From positions 124,001-188,000 of the forward strand of contig NZ_VFNX01000002.1 of the NCBI RefSeq assembly GCF_006715785.1: 64,000 bases of DNA, read 5' to 3'. The notes beneath the pieces were generated by a model. It was not told where the DNA came from. It saw only the letters and a program-made list of their open reading frames with translations, and did not search any database. Shown in pieces: positions 17,702-26,175 of this stretch. Source of the DNA: Streptomyces puniciscabiei. Lineage in GTDB: Bacteria > Actinomycetota > Actinomycetes > Streptomycetales > Streptomycetaceae. The translations under genes were made by a program, and so were the position numbers. Numbering within the stretch: the stretch's first letter is position 1; each line of letters begins with the position of its first letter.

Positions 17702-18138
17702 CGGTGTGCGCTCTCCTTGATCTCGGCCACGTCGGCCTTCACGTTCTCGACCGTCTGCTCGGGCGTGGGCGGCGCGGCCCGGTCGACCTGCTTCTTTCCA
17801 CTCATGGCCATCACCGCGGCGATCACACCCAGCACCGCTGTGACGATCAGCCCGGCCGCCCACACCGGAAGCGCCACCGCCAGTGCGGCGACCACGGTGG
17901 CGACCAGCGCCTGCGCCATCAGGAAGCCGACAACGCCGGCGCCGCCGAACAGGCCGCCGCCCTTGCCGTAGCGCTTGCCCTTCTCCTTCATCTCCGCCTG
18001 TGCCAGGCGCAGTTCGCCGCGCACCAGCTCGGTCAGCTGCTGCGAGGCCCGCTGCACCAGCTCGCCCACCGGCTCCTGGCCCAAGCGATCCGCGCTGGGC
18101 CGGGACCCGGCATGGTGCGGCTGCGTGCTTGACACCAC
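17698..18138 (-). CDS. Holin-X (DUF1469) family membrane protein
   Basis: A 146-residue protein. LVQRASQQLTELVRGELRLAQAEM is the typical amphipathic start of actinobacterial phage-holin-like DUF1469 proteins, followed by two membrane helices (GVVGFLMAQALVATVVAAL and WAAGLIVTAVLGVIAAVMA). GTG 18138 has AGGAGG 6 nt upstream; GTG 18135 is possible. First gene of the operon with DUF3618 and DUF4235. Despite the name, no lytic role is implied. Confidence 0.82.
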   Translation of the reverse strand: MVSSTQPHHAGSRPSADRLGQEPVGELVQRASQQLTELVRGELRLAQAEMKEKGKRYGKGGGLFGGAGVVGFLMAQALVATVVAALAVALPVWAAGLIVTAVLGVIAAVMAMSGKKQVDRAAPPTPEQTVENVKADVAEIKESAHR

Positions 18139-18299
18139 GGCCACCTCCTGTCCCTCTCAACTTCCTGCAGGCCGGACTGCGTCATGCGCCCGACCATCCG
18201 ACGAGTGCGCGAGTACCCCGAGCAGGCGAGTTCAGGACGGGCGGTATGGCAGGCGTGTCTGCCTGCACCCGCCAGTCCGCCCGGCTCTCCCCCAACCGG

Positions 18300-18848
18300 C
18301 TAAGGCCAGTGGCGCAGGATCAGGCGCGGAGCGCGCCGGGCGAGCCAGGCGCTGGCCAGGCCGATGGCGGCACCGGTGGCCACGTCGCTGGGGTAGTGGG
18401 CGCCGCTCTGCACCCGCTCCAGCGCCACCATGGCAGCCGGCACCGCGCATAGTGCGCTGGCGGCCGGCCAGGCGGTTACCACGGCGGCGGTGAAGGCCAC
18501 CGCGGCGGCGGTGTGTCCGGAGGGGAAGGAGGAGGAGTCGGGGCGGTCGTCGACCTCGTCGTGGGGAAACAACTCCTTCGGCGGCCGGGGCCGGTCGGCC
18601 ACCTGCTTGCACAAGCCGTTCGAGATCAGTTGGGCGATGACCAGCGCGGCCAGGCCAGTTGCCGCTGCTTTGCGGCCGCGCCACCCGCCCAGCCACGCCA
18701 TCGCGGCCGCGGCGCCGCACCAAAGCTTCGTGCTCTCCGCGATCTCCTCCACCACTGAGAGCACCTTGCCGGCGCGGGGCGGGATGCGGCAGGCAGCCTG
18801 CTTGGTCAGCGACCGATCAGCATCACGCAACCCTGCCAGAAGCCTCAT
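18300..18848 (-). CDS. PAP2-family phosphatase
   Basis: A 182-residue membrane phosphatase of the PAP2 superfamily. It has the three motifs: KQVADRPRPP, SSFPSGHT and ALERVQSGAHYPSDV, with the catalytic His pair and Arg. Four or five membrane helices. It should dephosphorylate a lipid phosphate such as undecaprenyl pyrophosphate or phosphatidate at the outer face. The substrate cannot be told. ATG 18848 is the only good start. Confidence 0.85.
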   Translation of the reverse strand: MRLLAGLRDADRSLTKQAACRIPPRAGKVLSVVEEIAESTKLWCGAAAAMAWLGGWRGRKAAATGLAALVIAQLISNGLCKQVADRPRPPKELFPHDEVDDRPDSSSFPSGHTAAAVAFTAAVVTAWPAASALCAVPAAMVALERVQSGAHYPSDVATGAAIGLASAWLARRAPRLILRHWP

Positions 18849-18903
18849 GGAGAGCTGGTATCCCGCAGGTCATCGACATATTCCCAAGATCGTCAGGTGG
18901 CGG

Positions 18904-19140
18904 TCAGACCTCACCCAGCCGACGTCGGTCGTCCTCGTCCCACTTCCGAATGTCGCGAGGCTGGGTGTACGGCTCGGTGTCCGGTGGCAGGCCGCCCGCG
19001 ATGGCCCGCTGGCGTACGGTCTCGGCGTCGAACTCCAGGCCCAGCAGGACGGCCAGGTTGGTGATTCGCAGCCAGACGAGGAACACGATGACGCCGGCCA
19101 TGGTGCCGCCGCCGGGCGCCACAAGCGAGAGGCCGCAATG
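18904..19140 (-). pseudogene. YihY/BrkB membrane protein, C-terminal relic
   Basis: The segment GGGTMAGVIVFLVWLRITNLAVLLG then EFDAETVRQRAIAGGLPP matches the last helix and tail of actinobacterial YihY/BrkB-like proteins. The earlier five helices are missing; upstream sequence in the frame is not membrane-like. A truncated remnant. Confidence 0.55.
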
Positions 19141-19259
19141 GGCAGCCGGTTCACGCGCTGGCTCACCGGGGACATCATCCCCGTACCCGGCGCCATGGGC
19201 GGTTGACGCCACGCGGTCTTCGCCCCTGCCCGGGAACCGGCCGGAACCGTTGCTCAAGG

Positions 19260-19997
19260 TCAACGAGGGCTGAGCAAACAGAACTCGTTGCCCTCCGGGT
19301 CGGCCAGAACCGTCCAGGAGACTGCGGACCGGTCCATATCAGGGTTGGTGGCGCCCAGCGTGCGCAGTCGGGCTGTCTCGGCAGCCAGGTCGTCACCGGG
19401 GTAGGGGCAGACGTCGAGGTGGACGCGGTTCCACACACTCTTGGTGTCGGGGGTGCGGAGGAACTCCAGGTAGGGGCCCACGCCTCTGGAGGAGCGCATG
19501 GTCGCGTGGTCGTCGGTGACCTCGTGCAGGGTCCAGTCCATCGCCTCGCCCCAGAACCGGGCCATCTCTCGTGGGTCGGTGCAGTCGACCACCACCCTGG
19601 CAATCGGCCCGGTGTCCTGGTAGATCGGGCGGGGCTCCAGGACGCAGAACTCGTTACCTTCCGGGTCGGCCATGACCGTCCAAGGGACGTCGCCCTGACC
19701 CACGTCGGTGAGCGTCGCGCCGAGATCCTTCAAGCGCGCGACCAACTCCGCATGTTGGGCGGTCGTAGTGGTGGCCAGATCAAGGTGCACGCGATTCTTG
19801 ACCGTTTTGGGTTCCGGGCGGGCGACAATGTCGATGCAGACGGCCACGGGGTCGGGGTAGGCGAACCCGACGGGTTCGAGGTTGGTCACGCCGGGTCCCT
19901 CGCTGTCGACACCCCAACCCAGTGCCTCCGCCCAGAACCGGCCGAGCGCGGAGTCGTCATGGGCCTTCATGTTGATCTGCACAAGTCGTGTTGCCAT
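19260..19997 (-). CDS. Tandem VOC (glyoxalase-like) domain protein
   Basis: A 245-residue protein made of two related halves (~1-120 and ~125-245). Each has FWAEALGW/FWGEAMDW, a VHLDL/VHLDV strand and ends WTVMADPEGNEFC / WTVLADPEGNEFC. These are actinobacterial VOC modules whose edges supply metal ligands (His of VHLD, Glu of GNEF). Probably a small-molecule dioxygenase, isomerase or binding protein; substrate unknown. ATG 19997 is used; upstream frame has no coding character. Confidence 0.85.
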   Translation of the reverse strand: MATRLVQINMKAHDDSALGRFWAEALGWGVDSEGPGVTNLEPVGFAYPDPVAVCIDIVARPEPKTVKNRVHLDLATTTTAQHAELVARLKDLGATLTDVGQGDVPWTVMADPEGNEFCVLEPRPIYQDTGPIARVVVDCTDPREMARFWGEAMDWTLHEVTDDHATMRSSRGVGPYLEFLRTPDTKSVWNRVHLDVCPYPGDDLAAETARLRTLGATNPDMDRSAVSWTVLADPEGNEFCLLSPR

Positions 19998-20149
19998 GCC
20001 GCAGATCCTAGAAGCTCCGCCAGCCCAGGCCACCGCGATCAGGCATGGCCTCGACCAGGTGCTGGCCGCGGTCGCGTTTGCCGAGACTTCCGACCGAGGC
20101 GAGTCCTCGTGAACGAAGGCAAGCCCCGACACCGACGGCACTGACCGAT

Positions 20150-20790
20150 CGAATGCTGCTCAAGCCTCCGGCATCCTGGTGGTGGAGGCGGTGTCGAAGG
20201 CCCGCCAGGCCGGTGCCCGAACTGCCGCGGCAGGCCCGTCGTGTACACAGCACGTATCAACCGCCCTGGGTGACCGGCCGTCGGGCTCACGTCGGGTCAT
20301 CGCCCGGCTGCGAGTGCGCCGGTACGTCTGCGACCGGAAGAGTCGTTCCCGTACGACGTTCGTCGTACAGGTGCCGGGTCTGTCCACGCTACTGCCGGAC
20401 CAGTACCGGGCTGGCGGACTGGCTGCGGTCGAATCGTGATCCAGCTCGGCGGCCGTCCGGCCCTGGCTGTGTCGGTCGTCTGCAGATCACCGCGGGCCGG
20501 ACCCGGCTGCTCAGGCTGCTGACGGCGCCGGACTGTGCGCCGCGGGTGCTGAGAGTGGACGAGTTCGCCTTCCACAAGGGTTGCACCTACGACACCGTGC
20601 TGGTCGACGTCGGAGTCCGGCCAGGTCGTGGACGTGCTGCCCGACCGCACCTCCGAGACGTTCGTGGCCTGGCTCACCACTCATCCCGGCGCCGAGATCA
20701 TTTGCCGGCACCGAGCGAGCACCTGCACCAAGGCGGTCAAGGAAGCCGCCCCCAACACCCTGGCCTGCCGTTCCGCCCTCCTTCTGACTC
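20150..20790 (+). pseudogene. ISL3-family transposase relic 1
   Basis: Fragments in shifting frames follow the order of an ISL3 transposase: STYQ and RPSGSRRVIARLRVRRYVCD, then RTTFVVQVPGLS, then RVLRVDEFAFHKG and DTVLVDV, then LPDRTSETFVAWLTTHPGAE and KAVKEAAPN. At least three frameshifts; the C-terminal third is missing. No inverted ends were recognised. Confidence 0.8.
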
Positions 20791-21156
20791 GCAGCGCCGT
20801 TCAGGCCCTGCACTGGGATGTGCTGCGCGCGCTCAGCCACCCGGACCAGGTGATACGCCGCGCGCAGTGGGACTACTGCCACATGCGCGGCGCGCCGCAG
20901 GCACTCGCGGAGGCGCTGGGCAGCACCGAACTCGTTGTCCTGGGCAGGGTCGATCGCCCGTTCTGAAGCCCCACCCATGCTCTGGAAGAGCTCTCCCGAG
21001 GCAGCACGGCACACACCGGCCCGGAGCACCACGTGCGGACGGTCAGGCGCGGCTCACGGAAGATCCAGTACCAGCTCATCCACGGCTGTCCGGCCGAGAC
21101 CGGGCTGACCACTGCTTCGCCCTGATCGCGTTCGACCTCGGCACTTCCTGAACGCA
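20791..21156. other. Unassigned stretch after the ISL3 relic
   Basis: Plus-strand frame to 20966 ends MRGAPQALAEALGSTELVVLG and is not recognised; the rest to 21156 shows no coherent gene. Confidence 0.35.
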
Positions 21157-21750
21157 TCAGCGAAGGTCGCGTGGTCCGCGAGCGGTGATCGGTGGGCCGC
21201 CGTCCTCCGGCAGGACGACCAGGAACCGCCAGAGGTCGTGCTCAACGTTCGCCAACCCGATCGTCGCCGCGGACGCGAAAGCCTCGGCAGCGGAGTCGGC
21301 GCCGTCGGTCAGCTCATCGAGCCTTGCGTAGAACTTCGCCAGATCTGTGGAACGGCCGTTGATCCACAAGCGCACGTTCGCCCCCAGGCGAAGGGCAGCG
21401 AGCAACTCGTCACGCGTCGTACTCGGAGCCGAGTCCAGGACTCGGTCGTGAAGGCGCTCCTGGACGCATGGCTGTGTCGGGGCCGCCTCGGCCTCCTGGC
21501 GACACCGTCGGCACGACTGCACAGCGTCGGCGACGAGCAGGTGCAGATAGTGAGTGGTATGCCGTGCCGAGATGCCGCACAGCGTCCCGCGCGCCCCCAC
21601 CGCATGCTCCACACCGGGGACGCCGTTCACCTCGCAGACACCGAATCTGGCCGGTTCCCGCGCTGTTGCAAACGACCAGCCATCATTCGGGGCATCGAAC
21701 ACGCCGACGAGCATGCCACAGCCGTCGCTCGCTTGCTCAGCCACCGACAT
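21157..21750 (-). CDS. Hypothetical protein with CxxC motif
   Basis: A 197-residue soluble protein, not assigned to a family. The middle holds a Cys/His-rich segment (FGVCEV, LCGISARHTTHY, SCRRCRQE) that could bind a metal. The C-terminal half is helical (LARLDELTDGADSAAEAFASA). ATG 21750 is the first good start, with a poor ribosome site. It is divergent from the DUF4232 gene at 21922. Confidence 0.6.
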   Translation of the reverse strand: MSVAEQASDGCGMLVGVFDAPNDGWSFATAREPARFGVCEVNGVPGVEHAVGARGTLCGISARHTTHYLHLLVADAVQSCRRCRQEAEAAPTQPCVQERLHDRVLDSAPSTTRDELLAALRLGANVRLWINGRSTDLAKFYARLDELTDGADSAAEAFASAATIGLANVEHDLWRFLVVLPEDGGPPITARGPRDLR

Positions 21751-21921
21751 CGCGAGTTCAACCTGAGTAGCAGCGCGAGTTCTCTTACGCACGGCCGTAG
21801 TTGGAGCAGGGTGACGTTCTCCGGAACGCGGAACCGCAACTCGGGCATTGCGCGTCCTCAGGTGTGTAGGCGCGCACTGACCTCGCGCGCCGATTCGTAT
21901 TCGAGGGGAACCGAAATCTTC

Positions 21922-22467
21922 ATGAAGAGCAATCTGACGGCCCTGGCCCTTGCAGCGATCGTCGTCGCCGGCACTGCCGCGGCCGCCGTCCCGGCCTCGG
22001 CCGCCCCCGCCAGGGCCGCCGCCCCGGCCCGCTGCCACACTGCCGACCTGAAGGCAGGCTTCGCCACGGGGGATGACGCGAAGCCGGAGATGGGGCAGGC
22101 CAAGAAGCAGACGCAGGCGTACATCTGGTTCACCAATCGGAGCAAGCACACCTGCACCCTGTCCGGCTTCGCCGGTGTCGACATGGTCGGCGCTCAGAAG
22201 ACCGACGGCACCTGGTCGCTGGCGCGCTCCTCCAAGAAGCCCGAAAAGATCACCCTGGGGCAGGGGGACACGGTGGACTTCAGCATCACCCTGCTCCCGG
22301 TGGCCAGGTCCACCCCGCAGAAGGAGAAGTTCGTCCCGGCGAAGTTCCTGGTCACCCCGCCGAACGAGACAACGCACTTCACCCTGAAGTGGCCGTTCGG
22401 TGGCCAGATCCTCAAGCAGGACGGCGCCACCCGCCCGGGTACCTACGTCAACCCGGTCGGCGTGTAA
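21922..22467 (+). CDS. Secreted DUF4232 protein
   Basis: A 181-residue exported protein. A signal peptide (NLTALALAAIVVAGTAAAAV, cleavage likely after ASA) leads to a DUF4232 domain: RCHTADLKAGF, YIWFTNRSKHTCTLSGFAGVDMV and a closing FTLKWPFGGQ. The two Cys (in RCHT and HTCTL) probably form a disulfide. Function of DUF4232 is unknown. ATG 21922 follows GAGGGGAA at a rather long distance. Confidence 0.82.
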   Translation: MKSNLTALALAAIVVAGTAAAAVPASAAPARAAAPARCHTADLKAGFATGDDAKPEMGQAKKQTQAYIWFTNRSKHTCTLSGFAGVDMVGAQKTDGTWSLARSSKKPEKITLGQGDTVDFSITLLPVARSTPQKEKFVPAKFLVTPPNETTHFTLKWPFGGQILKQDGATRPGTYVNPVGV

Positions 22468-22650
22468 CCAACTCGACGGCCTCTGAGCTCCCTTCAGCGT
22501 CACTGGTGGCCACCGACGGACTGCCGGGATGGAAGCCTACGGAATTCGTCGGGGACGCCCCGAGGCGTGCAGCGAGAGTTCGTGCCCTCCGAGTGCCCGA
22601 ACTTTTCATGCTCCGATTGCCGAGAAGACGTCGAACGGCCGCACCCATAC

Positions 22651-22681
22651 TGAAGCCCCAGGTCGCCGACCTGGGGCTTCA
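22651..22681. terminator. Strong hairpin downstream of the DUF4232 gene
   Basis: A perfect 14-bp stem (22651-22664 with 22668-22681, TGAAGCCCCAGGTC / GACCTGGGGCTTCA) and a GCC loop. It should terminate transcription from the left. Confidence 0.75.
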
Positions 22682-23321
22682 AGAAGAGCGGGTGACGAGA
22701 ACGGAACTCGCGCTCTCAGCTTGGGAAGCTACGGCACGCGGACCGCTCCGCTGCAGTGGGGCACCTGCGGGTGCGGGACATCCCCGGCACATCGGCTTGC
22801 GGATGCACATCCCCTATGGGGGCGTACCTGGTCTGCGGGTGATACCCACGGTGCGCCGCGATTGCCTCCGCCGGTCAGGTGGGGCCGTCCGGGCTCCGGG
22901 AGGAGGCCGTGTCGCCGGTCATCGCCCCGATCGCGTCCTTGACGAGCAGCACTCGCGGCGGGTAGTCCTGCGCTTTGTGCCCCGGGGTCGTCCAGCACGG
23001 GGGTGCGCCCCCGCCTCCGGATCGGCGACCGCGTACAGGTGGTGCGGGATCCCCGGGGGGTGGTCGATCCGGAATTCGACTTGCTCGTGCGTGCCGCCCG
23101 GACCGGTGTCGTGTTTGCCGTCGTGTCGGAGATCGCCCTGATGGTCTCCTCAGTCTTGGCCGTCGCAGTCGGCGCGGTTGTTCACATCGTCGGGCCGCAA
23201 GTGTGCGGGCACCAGCGCGCTGCGACAGACTGGACGTACGGCCAGTTGCCGAGGAGACCAAGGGTGGGTGTCACAAACGATATGTGTCTCCGATCGACTA
23301 CGCGTCAGCTGCCAAACCAGG
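22682..23321. other. Degraded stretch
   Basis: On the minus strand, EFRIDHPPGIPHHLYAVADP (about 23080-23020) and, after a frameshift, KAQDYPPRVLLVKDAIGAM (about 22970-22910) look like pieces of one lost gene that I cannot name. Nothing else convincing. Confidence 0.4.
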
Positions 23322-23549
23322 TCAGGTTGCAAGGAGGGAGTCGTCCTCGACACGTGCACCGGGCAGCCGGTGCCGGGCTGCGATGAGCGCGGCGTCGATG
23401 TCGCTGGTACCAGTCGACACACACAGCGTGTAAGCAATGTCGTCCATCCGCCGCCGCACCTCCTCATGGCCCTCCTCCGCCTGCAGAACACACAGCGTCT
23501 CGTACTGCTCGATCAAGTTCTTCAGCACTGCGGGGTGCGCCATGAGCAT
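23322..23549 (-). CDS. DUF5133 protein
   Basis: A 75-residue protein matching the Streptomyces DUF5133 family: LMAHPAVLKNLIEQYETL, RRRMDDIAYTLCVSTGT and a final RHRLPGARVEDDSL. ATG 23549 has GGGAGG 6 nt upstream; the next ATG (23543) is too far. Small helical regulator-like protein of unknown role. Confidence 0.85.
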   Translation of the reverse strand: MLMAHPAVLKNLIEQYETLCVLQAEEGHEEVRRRMDDIAYTLCVSTGTSDIDAALIAARHRLPGARVEDDSLLAT

Positions 23550-24164
23550 CACAAGCCTCCCTTGCAATCACCAATCTCTGCGCCTTACACCGAGCCATGT
23601 GCCCCGCTTCCCGGACACCATTCCCACGCTGTCCAACCACGCGGCGTGAGCTCCGAGCCGGCACGGACTCAGCCAGAGGCGCACGTCGGACCGTCGGGCG
23701 CTTCGCCCGCACTGCCGAGTGCGCCGGCCCCGTCGTGTGAGGGCTCCTCTGGACACGTCTTCCGCTGAAGTGGCCCGCCTGCTGCACTGCTCAGCCGCCA
23801 CCGCAGGCCGATGAGTCTGCGCCTGTTCCCGCCCACGGGATATCGGCTGCTGCTTCAAGTAGTCCGCTGCGGCGGCCTTGTTCAACGCGTCGACAGAGCC
23901 CGCCGCGTCACAGCCCCTGGCGCCGGACAGCCGCGCCGCCCGGCGGGCAACACCGGCCTGCGCCGAACACACTCGCACCACGAAAGGGCCGGTGTCGGCC
24001 CAAGTGGGGCGCTCAATACGGCAGCTGCTGTGCAGCGGCCCGGCAGAGACGGGGGCACAGGGTTCCGCTGCTGTCTCTGCGGTGCCGGTGCATGGCCCGC
24101 ATACCCTGCGATGCGTCCGATACGTCCGGATCCTCTCCGACTCACGCCGGTTGAGGTGCCTCAG
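23550..24164. other. Intergenic stretch, no convincing gene
   Basis: One minus-strand frame (23981-23568) includes DALNKAAAADYLKQQP but is not recognisable and lacks a ribosome site. Probably degraded. Confidence 0.4.
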
Positions 24165-24202
24165 GTGAGTGGGGCCCGGCCGTATGGCCGGGCCCCACTC
24201 AC
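24165..24202. terminator. Perfect 17-bp hairpin terminator
   Basis: Arms 24165-24181 (GTGAGTGGGGCCCGGCC) and 24186-24202 pair perfectly around a GTAT loop, 22 bp past the stop of the small hydrophobic gene on the minus strand. Confidence 0.8.
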
Positions 24203-24224
24203 GCTCGCGCTCAGGTGCTTTCGT

Positions 24225-24395
24225 CTACCAGCGGTACCAGCGGCCCCGGCGGCCACCGCTGTCCGCGGACCGGACGACGAAGCCCAGCAGCCACACGATG
24301 AGCACGATCACCGCGATCCACCACAGCGCCTTCAACGCGAAGCCCGCGCCGAAGAGGATCAGAGCCAGCAGAAGAACCAGAAGCAGGGGAACCAT
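24225..24395 (-). CDS. Small hydrophobic membrane protein
   Basis: A 56-residue protein: two membrane helices (VPLLLVLLLALILFGAGFAL and LWWIAVIVLIVWLLGFVV) and a short Gly/Arg tail ending GRWYRW. This is a common small Streptomyces membrane protein of unknown function. ATG 24395 has GGAGG 8 nt upstream. Confidence 0.85.
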   Translation of the reverse strand: MVPLLLVLLLALILFGAGFALKALWWIAVIVLIVWLLGFVVRSADSGGRRGRWYRW

Positions 24396-24626
24396 CGATA
24401 TCAACCTCCTGGCCACCGGATGCCCTTACTCCAGGCCTACAAGCACACAAAACAGGAGTTACTTCTCTGGCGTGAGGGGCATATGCGTGCTGCGCGTCAT
24501 GCACGGTTCCCCCCATTTCACATCTCACTCCCCGCAGCCATGCAGGGCGTTTCACCCAAGGTGTAGCCATGGCCCTGGGTTTGTCGGCACAGTGCCGGGT
24601 CATGCGCAGCCGGCACCCGGTACCGG

Positions 24627-24996
24627 CTATCCGGGGGCGCGAGCGGCATGACCGCCGACGACAAGGCAGGCGCCAGAGCCGAAAAGGCCGACGGCGACCA
24701 GGCTCACGAAGACTCCGGCGCTGGTTGAGCCGACGATCGGGATGAGGTCCATCAGCGCGACGGGTCCGGCGGCCTGCCACACAGCGGCGAGGATGCGCTG
24801 GTGGTCCGGCGGGAGCATGGTCTCTTCCACGTCCGGCTCGCGGTACGGAATCAGCATCACCGATCTCCACCCACCTGCCCATCGGCGCGGCCGAGGCCCG
24901 CTCGTCGGCGAGTTGTTCACTCACCCGCTCCAGGACCCGCTCGTCCAGTTCCGCACGCCGTGCGGTGAGCCGTTCCAGCAGCTCGGGATCATGCAC
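24627..24996 (-). pseudogene. Broken helical/HTH gene fused to a foreign membrane tail
   Basis: The first part (from ATG 24996) reads ELLERLTARRAELDERV and QLADERASAAPMG. After a frameshift near 24860 the second reads LIPYREPDVEETMLPPDHQR and ILAAVWQAAGPV. I recall these as consecutive parts of one Streptomyces coiled-coil/HTH family. The usual HTH end is replaced by a membrane-like tail, VGSTSAGVFVSLVAVGLFG. The 76-residue second part has its own ATG (24857) and GGAG, so it might still be made. Confidence 0.5.
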
Positions 24997-25020
24997 CGGA
25001 GTGCGCGCCTACGGGTGAGC

Positions 25021-26175
25021 TCACGCCGGCGCGCCTATTCCCCCCGTCGCTCCGGCGGTCCGAAGGTCGCGGTGGATCGGTGTCCGGCAGCCGGTCAACG
25101 GCAAGCCGGTGCCGCCCCGTCTGGCGGCGACGATCTCCGCGGCGATCGACAGGGCGGTCTCCTCGGGCGTACGGGCACCGAGGTCGAGGCCGATCGGAGA
25201 GCGCAGCTTGGCCAGCTCCCGCTCGGTCACGCCCTCGGCGCGCAGACGCCGGTTGCGGTCCTCGTGGGTGCGGCGCGAGCCCATCGCGCCGACGAAAGCC
25301 ACCGGCATGCCGAGGGCCAGCCTGAGCAGGGGCACGTCGAACTTCGCGTCGTGGGTGAGGACGCACAGGACCGTGCGGGCGTCGGTTCCGGTGCGCCGCA
25401 GGTAGCGGTGCGGCCAGTCGACGACGACCTCGTCGGCGTCGGGGAAGCGGGCCCGGGTGGCGAAGACCGGTCGGGCGTCGCACACGGTCACGTGGTGGCC
25501 GAGGAACTTTCCGGCCCTCGCCAGCGCCGAGGCGAAGTCCACCGCGCCGAAGATGATCATGCGGGGCGGCGGCACGTTCGACTCGACCAGCAGGGTGAGA
25601 CCGCCGGGGCAGTGCGAGCCGTCAGCGGAGATCTCCACCGTGCCGGTGCGGCCCGCCTCCAGCAGGGCACGGGCCTCGGCCGCCGCCGTGCGGTCCAGGT
25701 CCGGGTGCCCGCCGAGAGCGCCCTTGTGCGTGCCGTCCTGCCGCACCAGCAGGGCGCTGCCCAGGAGTTCGGCCGTGCCGCGGACGACCCGGGCGAGAGC
25801 CGCGGACCGGCCCTGGGCGGCGGCCGCCACGGCCGCCGCGAGGACCGGCCGGGCGGGCGCCTGGCCAGAAACCGGCGTCACCAGCACCTCGATCGTGCCG
25901 CCGCAGGTCAGTCCGACGGCGAAGGCGTCCTCGTCGCTGTAGCCGAACCGTTCAAGCACGCTCTCCCCCGTGCGCAGCGCCTCCAGGCACAGGTCGTACA
26001 CCGCGGCCTCGACGCAGCCGCCGGAGACCGAGCCGATGACGGTGCCCGCACCGTCCACGGCGAGGGCGGCGCCGGGACCGCGCGGTGCGCTGCCGCCGAC
26101 GGCCACTACGGTGGCGACGGCGAACTCCCGGCCCTCGTCGATCCACCGGTCCAGTTCCTCGGCCAGGTCAAGCAT
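25021..26175 (-). CDS. XdhC-family molybdenum hydroxylase chaperone (PaoD-like)
   Basis: A 384-residue protein with the XdhC/CoxI domain first (VATVVAVGGSAPRGPGAALAV, SGGCVE) and a Rossmann-type XdhC C-terminal domain (RMIIFGAVDFASALARAG, VDWPHRYL, GAMGSRRTHEDR). This family binds the molybdenum cofactor, helps modify it and inserts it into the hydroxylase. ATG 26175 overlaps the stop of the Mo-subunit gene by 8 bp. It is the last gene of the operon, as in E. coli paoABCD. Confidence 0.88.
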   Translation of the reverse strand: MLDLAEELDRWIDEGREFAVATVVAVGGSAPRGPGAALAVDGAGTVIGSVSGGCVEAAVYDLCLEALRTGESVLERFGYSDEDAFAVGLTCGGTIEVLVTPVSGQAPARPVLAAAVAAAAQGRSAALARVVRGTAELLGSALLVRQDGTHKGALGGHPDLDRTAAAEARALLEAGRTGTVEISADGSHCPGGLTLLVESNVPPPRMIIFGAVDFASALARAGKFLGHHVTVCDARPVFATRARFPDADEVVVDWPHRYLRRTGTDARTVLCVLTHDAKFDVPLLRLALGMPVAFVGAMGSRRTHEDRNRRLRAEGVTERELAKLRSPIGLDLGARTPEETALSIAAEIVAARRGGTGLPLTGCRTPIHRDLRTAGATGGIGAPA

